Shown piece by piece: positions 31,373-40,120 of a DNA stretch of 64,000 bases. The position numbers were made by a program, and so were the translations under genes. Position 1 is the stretch's first letter, and each line of letters starts with the position of its first letter. Under the pieces are notes generated by a model. It was not told where the DNA came from, searched no databases, and saw nothing but the letters and a program-made list of their open reading frames with translations. Source of the DNA: Meiothermus cerbereus DSM 11376 (GTDB lineage: Bacteria; Deinococcota; Deinococci; Deinococcales; Thermaceae); the NCBI RefSeq assembly GCF_000620065.1, contig NZ_JHVI01000017.1, positions 1 to 64,000 on the forward strand. Direction: 5' to 3'.

Positions 31373-32137
31373 CTAAACCGGCCTTCCCGCCATCATAAAG
31401 CTGGCCGTCATGCCGCCATCCACCGGCAGAATCGCCCCGGTGATAAAGCTGGCTTTTTCGGAGGCTAGAAATACCACCGCCTGAGCGACTTCTTCGGGTT
31501 TTCCCAGGCGGCGCAGGGCGTGCAGGTCTTCCCAGTCCTGGCGGGTCAGCTCGGGGTGCTCGGAGATCTGGATGGCTTCCAACACGCTCTCGGTGGCGAT
31601 GGCCCCCGGCGCGACCGCATTGACCCGGATGTTCATGGGGGCCAGGTCGAGGGCCAACGAACGGGTCAGGTTGACCAGGCCCCCTTTGGAAGCGTTGTAG
31701 GCGGCGTTGTTCTGCTCAGCAAAAAGCCCCTGCACGCTGGCCACGTTCACAATCGCACCCCCGCCGTTTTTGACCATCTCCCGTGCCGAAAGGGCCGAGA
31801 GGTGCATGGGGGCGGTCAGGTTGACCTCGAGGGTGCGCTGCCACTCGTCCAGCCCCACCTTGAGGGCCGAGCCCGGCGCAGCAATGGCGGCGTTGTTGAC
31901 CAACACATGGATGCTGCCCCACTGCTTGACGGCCTGCTCCACAAAGCGCTCGCGGTGTGTGGCCTGGGCCAGGTCGGCGTAGACGAAGAGGGCGCCTAAG
32001 CGCTTGGCGACCTCGAGGCCTTCGGGTCGAATGTCACACAGCACCAGCAGGGCCTGCTCTTGGGCAAAGGCCTCGGCAATGGCCCGCCCAATGCCCCTTG
32101 CGGCCCCCGTTACCAGCACCACCTTGCCTCGAAACAT
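31373..32137 (-). CDS. Short-chain dehydrogenase/reductase
   Basis: 254 residues, classical [20 protein letters not shown] near 10-26, VLVNNAAIA near 80, catalytic Ser in [22 protein letters not shown] near 150, and the C-terminal [14 protein letters not shown], a tail common in 3-oxoacyl-ACP reductase or glucose dehydrogenase-like proteins. Start set at ATG 32137 because TAAACT lies six bases upstream; the in-frame TTG at 32143 would precede the transcript. Substrate undetermined. Confidence 0.88.
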   Translation of the reverse strand: MFRGKVVLVTGAARGIGRAIAEAFAQEQALLVLCDIRPEGLEVAKRLGALFVYADLAQATHRERFVEQAVKQWGSIHVLVNNAAIAAPGSALKVGLDEWQRTLEVNLTAPMHLSALSAREMVKNGGGAIVNVASVQGLFAEQNNAAYNASKGGLVNLTRSLALDLAPMNIRVNAVAPGAIATESVLEAIQISEHPELTRQDWEDLHALRRLGKPEEVAQAVVFLASEKASFITGAILPVDGGMTASFMMAGRPV

Positions 32138-32289
32138 GCTCAAAGTTTATCCAAAACCAGGTTATTGCGCTCTCCGCTTTGCTATCGCAATCCGAAGAGG
32201 GGTTCAAGCGCTTTCTTGATTTTTGAGCTCGAGCGGTAGCAAACCTGGGGCCGCGTACCTGATTTTCAGGTTATAGTTCTTTTTGCTCC

Positions 32290-33171
32290 TCAGGAGCGGG
32301 GAGGGCGGGTTTTGCCGTCCAGGGTCAGGAGGGGGCCGTAGAGGTCGGGCCTGCGGTCGCGGAAGAAGCCAAAGCTGGCCCGGAAGGCGCGGGCTTCTTC
32401 CAGGTTCAGGTCGGCCAGTAGAACGGTCTCTTCGCTGCGACCGGCCTCGGCTAGCTTGTTGCCCATGTAGTCGGCGATGAAGGAAGAGCCGTAATAGGTC
32501 TGGCTATAGCCCTCCACCACCTCGGTGCCCACCCGGTTGGCCGCCGCCAGGTAGCAGAGGTTTGCCACCGCGTGGCCGATCATGGCGCGCTGCCACATGT
32601 CTTTGGTGTCGAGGCCCCCGGCCTCGGCGGGCTCGGAGCCGATGGCCGTGGGGTAGAGCAGCAGCTCTGCTCCCAACAGGGCCATGCTGCGGGCGCACTC
32701 GGGGAACCACTGATCCCAGCAGATGCCCGCTCCGATGACGCCAAAACGGGTCGAAAAGGCCTTGAAGCCGGTATCGCCGGGGTTGAAGTAATACTTTTCT
32801 TCGTAGCCGGGGCCGTCGGGGATGTGCGATTTGCGGTAGATGCCCAGGATTTCGCCCGAAGCGTCCACCAGGGCCAGACTGTTGTAGTAAGCCTGTCCGG
32901 CTTTCTCGAAAAACGAGATAGGCAGAACCACGCCTAGCTCCTGGGCCAACCGCTGGAAGTGGGGTAGAAAAGGGTGGTTTTCCACCGGGTGGGCCAGGGC
33001 AAAGAACTTCTCCCGCTCGGCCTGGCAAAAGTAGAGGTTCTCGAACAGCTCCGGCAGGAGCACGATGTGGGCCCCCTGGGCGGCGGCCTGGCGTACCATC
33101 TGGGTGGCCTTGGCCACGTTTTGGTCGCGGTCGGTGGTCATGGACATCTGAACCACGGCTAGCTTGGTCAT
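32290..33171 (-). CDS. aguB: N-carbamoylputrescine amidase
   Basis: 293 residues, nitrilase superfamily. The Glu-Lys-Cys triad is visible: LLPELFENLYF (Glu), RKSHIPDGPGY (Lys) and GAGICWDQWFPE (Cys near 146). Length and the sequence around KYYFNPGDTGF fit AguB, which cuts N-carbamoylputrescine to putrescine, CO2 and ammonia. Start ATG 33171 overlaps the aguA stop by four bases, so the two steps are made together. Confidence 0.9.
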   Translation of the reverse strand: MTKLAVVQMSMTTDRDQNVAKATQMVRQAAAQGAHIVLLPELFENLYFCQAEREKFFALAHPVENHPFLPHFQRLAQELGVVLPISFFEKAGQAYYNSLALVDASGEILGIYRKSHIPDGPGYEEKYYFNPGDTGFKAFSTRFGVIGAGICWDQWFPECARSMALLGAELLLYPTAIGSEPAEAGGLDTKDMWQRAMIGHAVANLCYLAAANRVGTEVVEGYSQTYYGSSFIADYMGNKLAEAGRSEETVLLADLNLEEARAFRASFGFFRDRRPDLYGPLLTLDGKTRPPRS

Positions 33172-34229
33172 GACAGCTCCTCTGTGGTGGGCGAAACTTT
33201 CCATATTTTACCGGCGGGCTGTTGCTGGGTGACGCAGTGGAAGCTACCCCCGCCGGTAATCAGGTAGCGGCTTTTGAGGCCGATAACCTCGCGTCCGGGG
33301 AACAAAGGCCGCAAAATTTCCAGGGCCTTTTCGTCGTGGGGGTCGTCGTAGATGGGCACCAGCACCGCCCCGTTGGCGATGTAGAAGTTGGCGTAGGTGA
33401 GGGGCAAGCGAGTATTGCCGTCCAGCCAGCGGGGGTTTTTGGGCAGAGGTAGCTCCACGATGCGAAAACCCTCCAGACTGCGCAGAATTTCCAGGTTCTC
33501 TTGCAAAGGGCGGTGGTTGGGGTCGTCGGGGTCGGGCGAGACCGAGGTAACGATGGTGTGGGGCGAGGTAAAGCGGGTAAGGGTATCAATGTGGCCGTCG
33601 GTGTGGTCGCCCTCGAGCCCGTCCCCCAGCCAGACCACATGGTCAATGCCCAGGAACTGATTCAAGTAACCCTCGAGCGCCTCCTCATCCAGGCCGGGGT
33701 TGCGCTCTGGCGAGCGCAGGCACTGGCGGGTGGTGAGGCATACGCCCTCCCCGTTGACCTCGAGCGAGCCCCCTTCCATCACGATGCCGGCATGGAATAG
33801 CCGCATACCCAGGATGCGGGCCATGTGCAGGGGCATCTGGTTGTCCTGCTGGGCCGGGTACTTCCCCCCCCAGCCGTTAAACTCCCAGTTGACGGCGGCC
33901 ACCTCGGCTCCAGAAGCCGTGGCGCGGGAAACAAATATGGCCCCGGAGTCGCGCAGCCACAGGTCGTCGTGGGGGATGTGGTGGAAGTGAATGGGGCCAC
34001 TAAGCCGGGCCTGGGCGTCTTGCTCGGATTCCTCGTCGTTTACTACCAGGTGCACTGGCTCGAAGCGGGCCAGCGTGTTGACAAAGGCTGCGAACTCCTG
34101 CCGCACGGGTTCCAGGTAGCCCAGCCATTTCTCTTCGTCGTAGGGCCAGGCCGTCCAGGTGGCGGCATGGGGGGCCCACTCGGCGGGCATAGCAAAGCCC
34201 AGGGCGCGGGGGGTGAGGGTCTTCTCCAC
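33168..34229 (-). CDS. aguA: Agmatine deiminase
   Basis: 353 residues. Guanidino-modifying fold with PAEWAPHAATWTAWPYDEEKW near 15-35, DDLWLRDSGAIF near 88, GDGLEGDHTDGHIDT near 200, and nucleophilic Cys in GGGSFHCVTQQQPAG near 332. Converts agmatine to N-carbamoylputrescine, feeding the coupled aguB. The start is a GTG nine bases after TATACT. This gives a two-step agmatine-to-putrescine route, distinct from the aminopropylagmatine route described in Thermus thermophilus; both could coexist. Confidence 0.92.
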   Translation of the reverse strand: MEKTLTPRALGFAMPAEWAPHAATWTAWPYDEEKWLGYLEPVRQEFAAFVNTLARFEPVHLVVNDEESEQDAQARLSGPIHFHHIPHDDLWLRDSGAIFVSRATASGAEVAAVNWEFNGWGGKYPAQQDNQMPLHMARILGMRLFHAGIVMEGGSLEVNGEGVCLTTRQCLRSPERNPGLDEEALEGYLNQFLGIDHVVWLGDGLEGDHTDGHIDTLTRFTSPHTIVTSVSPDPDDPNHRPLQENLEILRSLEGFRIVELPLPKNPRWLDGNTRLPLTYANFYIANGAVLVPIYDDPHDEKALEILRPLFPGREVIGLKSRYLITGGGSFHCVTQQQPAGKIWKVSPTTEELS

Positions 34230-34322
34230 AAAAGCTAGAGTATAACAGCTTGGTGAACAGCCGCGTCAGCGGTCTGTCCCAAAGGGGATCGTCCGCTGGT
34301 GAACCGCGATGAAATGACCCCG

Positions 34323-35435
34323 CTATAGGGCCTGCAGGGCGGCCTCGAGGTCGGCCCAGAGGTCCTCCACGTCCTCGATGCCCACACTCAGCCGCAAAAG
34401 CGAGGGGGGCAGGTGGGTCTGGCCGGGGATGGCCGCCCGCCGCTCCATGGTGCTCTCCACCCCCCCCAGGCTGGTGGCGTGGCGGATGAGCTGTACGTTG
34501 CGGCAGAGCGCATCGGCCTCGGCGGCCCCGCCCAAGAGGTCGAAGGAGATGATGGTGCCGAAGCCCTTGAGCACCCGTTTGGCAATGGCGTGGGTGGGGT
34601 GGGAGGGCAGGCCCGGATACCGCACGCGGGCCACCTGGGGGTGCTGCTGTAGGCGTTCGGCCAGCGCCTGGGCGTTTTCCTGCGCTTTTTGCAGGCGGAG
34701 CGCCAGCGTGCGCGCCCCCCGCACCGCCAGGAAGGCCTCGAGGGTGCCGGGGGTGGCCCCGTTTAACGTCCGGGATTTTTGCAGGGTCTGCCAGAGGGCC
34801 TCGTCGCGGGTGGTGGCGATTCCGCCCAGCAGGTCGGAGTGGCCGCCAATAAACTTGGTGACCGACTGGATCGAGACCGTGGCGCCAAACTCGAGCGGCT
34901 GCTGGTTCAGGGGGGTGGCAAAGGTGTTGTCCACCGCCAGTATGGCCCCGGGTTTGCGTGGGGCCGAGCCAATGGCCGCCAGATCCACCACCGTAAGCAG
35001 GGGATTGGAGGGGGACTCGAGCCAGATCAGGTCGGCCTCCGCGCAGGCGCGAATCCAGCCCTCGGTATCCTCCAGCGCCAGCCGTTGCACCGACCAGCGC
35101 CCTTTTTCGGCCCCCACCAGGGCCAGCCCCACCACCCCCTGGTAGCAGTCGTCCGGCAGCACCACCACTGCCCCTGGCGGAAGCTGGTCGAAGACCGCCG
35201 CCACCGCGGCCATGCCCGAGGCGAAGGCCACCGCCCGACCGGCCTCGAGGCCCCCCACGATCTCCTCGAGGGCCTCCCAGGTCGGCGTGCCGCCGTCGCG
35301 GGCATAGGCCCGCTCTTTGCCCAGAATAAAGTTGGAGGCCGGAACCAGCGGGGTGTTCAGGGGTTGGCCGGGCTCGGAGGGGCGGCCGGCCGCCACCAGC
35401 CAGGAGGCCGGTTTGAGTTGGGAGGGCTTGTCCAC
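34323..35435 (-). CDS. PLP-dependent cystathionine gamma-synthase/lyase family enzyme
   Basis: 370 residues. Fold type I trans-sulfuration enzyme: AFASGMAAVAAVF near 75, IWLESPSNPLLTVVDL near 150, PLP lysine in SVTKFIGGHSDLLGG near 205, and a late RLSVGIEDVEDL. Cannot separate gamma-synthase, gamma-lyase or methionine gamma-lyase by eye. Start set at GTG 35435, seven bases after TATACT; the frame extends to 35453, but that lies upstream of the -10. Divergent from a small gene whose own -10 is next to it. Confidence 0.88.
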   Translation of the reverse strand: MDKPSQLKPASWLVAAGRPSEPGQPLNTPLVPASNFILGKERAYARDGGTPTWEALEEIVGGLEAGRAVAFASGMAAVAAVFDQLPPGAVVVLPDDCYQGVVGLALVGAEKGRWSVQRLALEDTEGWIRACAEADLIWLESPSNPLLTVVDLAAIGSAPRKPGAILAVDNTFATPLNQQPLEFGATVSIQSVTKFIGGHSDLLGGIATTRDEALWQTLQKSRTLNGATPGTLEAFLAVRGARTLALRLQKAQENAQALAERLQQHPQVARVRYPGLPSHPTHAIAKRVLKGFGTIISFDLLGGAAEADALCRNVQLIRHATSLGGVESTMERRAAIPGQTHLPPSLLRLSVGIEDVEDLWADLEAALQAL

Positions 35436-35469
35436 GCCCGCAAGTATACCCACCTGCTACACTGAAGAC

Positions 35470-35703
35470 ATGGTTCAACTATTCAACGCCGAGACCGGCG
35501 AGCACATCGGCGAGATCAGCCAGGCACAGCTCGAGTTTCTGGTCGCGCAGATGGAAGAAGAGCATCCCGAAGACCAGGACTACTACCTGAACGCCGATCT
35601 GCTCGAGGCCTGGCGCCAGCAGGGCGCCGACCCCGCCCTGCTGGACTTGCTGCAAAAAGCCATGGCAGATAAAGAAGAGCTAACCATCCGCTGGTCGAAG
35701 TAG
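35470..35703 (+). CDS. Small conserved acidic protein of Thermaceae type
   Basis: 77 residues, very acidic. It opens VQLFNAETGEHIGEISQAQ, then a Glu/Asp-rich helix and a C-terminal helix ending EELTIRWSK. I recall similar small proteins in Thermus, some labelled galactosyldiacylglycerol synthase, a label not supported by this size. TACACT lies six bases before the ATG. Back to back with the PLP enzyme promoter. Confidence 0.75.
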   Translation: MVQLFNAETGEHIGEISQAQLEFLVAQMEEEHPEDQDYYLNADLLEAWRQQGADPALLDLLQKAMADKEELTIRWSK

Positions 35704-35712
35704 CGTTGGACT

Positions 35713-36351
35713 TTACGAAAGCGTGGCTTCGTCCATCAGCCCCTCGGCCCAGGCCTCGAGGTGGCCCACATCGCCAATCGAGAGCGCGACGCCCTCGGGA
35801 TAGAGCAGGCGGGTGATGGAGGTGTTCTGGATCTGGAACTTGCGCCAGGTACCGTTCTCTAGCTCGAGCACCATCTTGAGCGCCGCTCGGATGACCCCGC
35901 CGTGGGTCACCACAATGAACCGCCCTTCTGGTAACTCCTCGAAAAATTCCTGCACCCGCCGGGCCAGGTCGGCCATGCTTTCGCCGCCGGGGCGCCGGGT
36001 GTTCCAGGGGTCGCGCTGGATGGCTTGGTGGAACTCGGGGTAGAGCTTTTCCATCTCGCTGCGCAAGAGCCCCTGCAGTTCGCCCGCATAAATCTCGCGC
36101 AGGCGGGGGTCGTAGACGGGCGTGAGGTGCAAAGCCTCGGCGATGGGCTTGGCGGTGAGGGCGGCCCGTTGCAGGTCGGAGCTGTAGAGGCCATCGAAGC
36201 CCTGGCGGCAGGCGGCCAGGCGTTCGGCCACCCGGTAGGCCTGGTGCAGACCCTGGGGCGAGAGATTGACGTCAAAATGCCCTTGAAAGCGCCCTTCGGC
36301 ATTCCAGGGCGTCTCCCCGTGGCGTAGAAGCCATAGCTCTTTCGTTTGCAT
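35713..36351 (-). CDS. Histidine phosphatase / phosphoglycerate mutase-like
   Basis: 212 residues. Catalytic LLRHGETPWNAEGRFQGH at 9-26 (phospho-His in RHG), YSSDLQRAALTA near 57, and the second His in VVTHGGVIRA near 150. The branch includes alpha-ribazole phosphatase and cofactor-dependent mutase-like phosphatases; substrate unclear. Nineteen bases after purM on the same strand, so likely the third gene of gatB-purM-phosphatase. Confidence 0.85.
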   Translation of the reverse strand: MQTKELWLLRHGETPWNAEGRFQGHFDVNLSPQGLHQAYRVAERLAACRQGFDGLYSSDLQRAALTAKPIAEALHLTPVYDPRLREIYAGELQGLLRSEMEKLYPEFHQAIQRDPWNTRRPGGESMADLARRVQEFFEELPEGRFIVVTHGGVIRAALKMVLELENGTWRKFQIQNTSITRLLYPEGVALSIGDVGHLEAWAEGLMDEATLS

Positions 36352-36370
36352 AAGGGTGGGGGGCAGGGTT

Positions 36371-37374
<1,004 letters not shown>

Positions 37375-37378
<4 letters not shown>

Positions 37379-38799
37379 AGCTCGACCCCCAGCATTTCGC
37401 CCAGCATCTTCTTGACCACGTCGGCCTTGGCGGTGCCCCGGGTTTCCTTCATGATGGGCCCCAGCAGGGCGTTGGCGGCCTTGAGGTTGCCCCCCTTGAC
37501 CTGCTCCGCCACCCTGGGGTTGGCCGCCACCACCCGTTCCACAATGGGCCGCAGTGTGCTTTCGTCCGAGACCGAGCGCAGGCCGCGCTCCTCCACCAGC
37601 TGCAACGGGCTGGCCCCTTGCATCACCTCGGGCAGAAGCTGGCTCAAGACCCGGTTGGTGATCTCGCGCCTTTCGAAGAGGCCGGCCAGCGCGGCCAGGT
37701 GTTGGGGGGTGAGGGCGGTTTGCTGCACCTCCAGTTGCCGCTCGTTCAGGTAACCGGCCACATCGGCGTTGAGCAGGTTGGCGATGGTCTGGGGGTTGCC
37801 CTGGTAGTGGGCCAGTGTTTGGTCGAAAAACTGGGCCAGCGAGGGGCTATAGGCCAGAATTTCCGCGTCATAGGGGCGCACCCCGGCTTCCACGTAGCGG
37901 GCATACTTCTGGGCCGGCAGCTCGGGCATGCTGGCTTGGAGCCGCATAAGCCAGGCCTCGTCCACCACGATGGGGGGCAGGTCGGGGTCGGGAAAGTAGC
38001 GGTAGTCGGCCTCGCCTTCTTTGAGGCGCATGACGTAGGTTTTGCCGGCGGCCTCGTCCCAGCCTAGGGTGGCCTGTTCCACCTTGCGGCCACTGCGCAG
38101 CAGTTCTTGCTGCCGCTTGATCTCATACTCGAGGGCCCGCGCCACGCTGCGGAAGGAGTTGAGGTTCTTGATTTCCACCTTGGTGCCCAAAGGCCCCCCC
38201 ACGGGCCGCACCGAGACGTTCACATCGGCCCGCATCTTGCCTTCCTCGGGGTTGGCATCCGAAACACCCAGGGTCTGGGCAATGGAGCGTATGTGGGAGA
38301 GGAAGACCCGGGCCTGCTCGGGGGTGCGGATATCCGGCTCGGTCACCATCTCGATGAGGGGCGAACCGGCCCGGTTGAGGTCTATGAGGGAGTAGGAAGC
38401 CCCCTCGGGGTGGGTGGACTTGGCCGCGTCTTCCTCGAGGTGCACCCGTTTGATGCGGATGGTCTGCCCCTCCACCTCCAGATGCCCGTGCTCGGCGATG
38501 GGCAGGTCGTACTGCGAGATCTGATAGTTTTTGGGCATATCCGGGTAGTAGTAGCTCTTGCGGTGAAACTGTGTCCAGGGGGCAATCCGGCAGTTCAGAG
38601 CCAGCCCAAACAAAATGCCATAGTCTACCGCCTGGGCGTTGACCACCGGCAGCACCCCCGGCAGCCCCAAGCAGACCGGGCAGGTGTGGGTGTTGGGGGG
38701 GTCACCGAAATAATCGGCGTCGCAACTGCAGAACATCTTGCTTTTGGTTTTGAGGTGCAGGTGGACTTCCAGTCCCACCACCGCTTCGAACTCCGGCAT
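37375..38799 (-). CDS. gatB: Aspartyl/glutamyl-tRNA amidotransferase subunit B
   Basis: 474 residues. Start EAVVGLEVHLHLKTKSKMFC with zinc ligands (CSCDAD, CPVCLGLPG), KSYYYPDMPKNYQISQYD near 80, RAGSPLIEMVTEPDI near 150, and the C-terminal YqeY-like tail domain. Transamidates mischarged Asp- or Glu-tRNA with GatA and GatC, which are not in the window. TATAAT lies eight bases before the ATG. Confidence 0.96.
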
Positions 38800-38935
38800 A
38801 CCCGGATATTATAGGGCGCTCTTCCTTGCTAATTTCACTGCTGTGTTCTGTGCAAGCTGCGATAGGGCGACAACTGTCTTCAGGCCCACGTTTAAAAAAA
38901 GCTCGCTGGCTAGTATGGGCCTGGAGGTCATAAAG

Positions 38936-39364
38936 ATGTCTGAACCGATGCGCAAAGCAACACCCGGCGTAGCGATGGACAAGATCTGGCGGGCCGCCCT
39001 GATTGGGGGGGTGCTGTCGGCGGTGGGCAACGTGGTGGTGTTTTTGGTGGCGGGCTGGCTGGGAATTAGCCTACAGGTTACCGCTGCTCCGGGCTCGAGC
39101 ACCCTGGTGCCGCTACAAATTGGGCAGGTGATTGTGGCCAGCCTGCTTCCGGCCCTGCCCGCGGGCTTGCTGCTGGTGGTTCTGGCCCGCTTTATGCCCA
39201 ACCCCTGGACCGTGTTTATGGCGGTTGCGGGGGTGTTTCTGCTGGTTTCCTTTATGGGCCCCATCAACCTTCCCACCGACCCCGCCAACGAGCTGGTGCT
39301 GAACCTGATGCACGTGGTATCGGCGGTGGCGATTGTGGGCGCTTTGTGGAGGTTTGCTCGCTAA
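38936..39364 (+). CDS. Four-helix membrane protein, DUF6069-like
   Basis: 142 residues with four hydrophobic segments (near 25-50, 62-82, 88-108, 120-138) and a GPINLPTDPANELVLNLMHVVSA stretch in the third loop. This fits small polytopic proteins of the DUF6069 type with no known function. Start chosen at ATG 38936 with GGAGG eight bases upstream; a longer frame to 38738 overlaps the gatB promoter. Lies just upstream of tRNA-Arg. Confidence 0.7.
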   Translation: MSEPMRKATPGVAMDKIWRAALIGGVLSAVGNVVVFLVAGWLGISLQVTAAPGSSTLVPLQIGQVIVASLLPALPAGLLLVVLARFMPNPWTVFMAVAGVFLLVSFMGPINLPTDPANELVLNLMHVVSAVAIVGALWRFAR

Positions 39365-39436
39365 AAGCCCAAGTGGCCGTGGAAGTCAGCGCGAGCAGGT
39401 GCTAGAATCTGGGTTGCTTGCCTGGGCAAGCCCTTT

Positions 39437-39514
39437 GCGCTCGTAGCTCAGCTTGGATAGAGCGAAGGTTTCCTAAACCTTAGGTCGCAGGTTCGAGTCC
39501 TGCCGGGCGCACCA
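39437..39514 (+). tRNA. tRNA-Arg, anticodon CCT
   Basis: Acceptor GCGCTCG (39437-39443) pairs with CGGGCGC (39504-39510, one G-T pair), discriminator A, encoded CCA. D-arm GCTC...GAGC, anticodon arm AAGGT/ACCTT with loop TTCCTAA, T-arm with GGTTCGAGTCC. TAGAAT at 39403-39408 is a plausible -10. A 7-bp hairpin in the leader (GCTTGCC/GGCAAGC) precedes the mature 5' end. An integrase remnant lies next to it, so it is a plausible past attachment site. Confidence 0.95.
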
Positions 39515-39530
39515 GTACAGGACGTAAAAA

Positions 39531-39557
39531 CCCGAGGGTAAGCATCCCTCGGGTTTG
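39531..39557 (+). terminator. Terminator downstream of tRNA-Arg
   Basis: CCCGAGGG (39531-39538), seven-base loop, CCCTCGGG (39546-39553), then TTT. Ends the tRNA transcript 17 bases past the CCA. Confidence 0.8.
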
Positions 39558-39588
39558 TCCTTTTACGGTGATTTTACGGTTTATGGAT

Positions 39589-40120
39589 TCAGGCCTTAGC
39601 GCGGGGTTGCGTTAGTAGGGCTTCAAGGTCAATCACCCAGCCCCGGCGCTCTTGCTCCAGCAGATGCCGGTACACCCCTAGCGTGATGTTGGGGTTGGCG
39701 TGTCCCATCCGCTCCGCTACCAGTTCCAGTGGTGCACCGTTAGCCAGCAGGTGGCTACCGTAGCTGTGCCTGAGGTGGTGCACCCGCAAGGGCGGGATAC
39801 CCAGCTTAGCCACAATGCGGCGCAAGGCATGGCCCGGCGCGTTGTAATCCAGCGGCTTGCTCGAGTTGTTGCCAGGGAATACCCACATGCCGGATTGGGG
39901 TTCTCGCCCAGCAGTTCCGCATACCAGGCCCGGTACTGTTTCAGGCGCTCCAGGGTAGCGTGAGGTATGGGCATGGTGCGGGCGCTACTGGCTGTCTTGG
40001 GGGCCTGTGATGCGGTAGGCGCTATAGGCCCGGCAAATGCTCAGGGTTCCGGCCTCGAGGTCGGGGACGCGGAAAGCGGCTTTGGGCGGCTCGCTATCGT
40101 CGTCGTCGTTGATGCTAAGG
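39589..40120 (-). pseudogene. Decayed tyrosine recombinase (integrase), catalytic part only
   Basis: Three reading frames in series give recognisable integrase pieces. Nearest hrpB: VPDLEAGTLSICRAYS. Then, in a second frame, PKTASSARTMPIPHATLERLKQ, the usual beta strand before the core. Then, from about 39888, MWVFPGNNSSKPLDY, HHLRHSYGSHLLANG (H-x-x-R box), ERMGHANPNITL (His/Trp position) and a Tyr in GVYRHLL. At least two frameshifts separate them and the N-terminal arm domain is absent. The final 99-codon frame is open and could be mistaken for a gene. It lies 75 bases from tRNA-Arg, the typical place of an integrating element, which has otherwise gone. Confidence 0.8.

Noticed and set aside
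34230-34322. Regulatory structure between aguA and the PLP gene
   Set aside because: A short CCGC...GCGG palindrome and repeated GGTGAAC are present, but without a promoter or terminator context I could defend.
39589-39888. 99-residue integrase-like frame as a functional gene
   Set aside because: It lacks the first catalytic Arg and the arm domain; the missing parts are found upstream in other frames, so it is a remnant.
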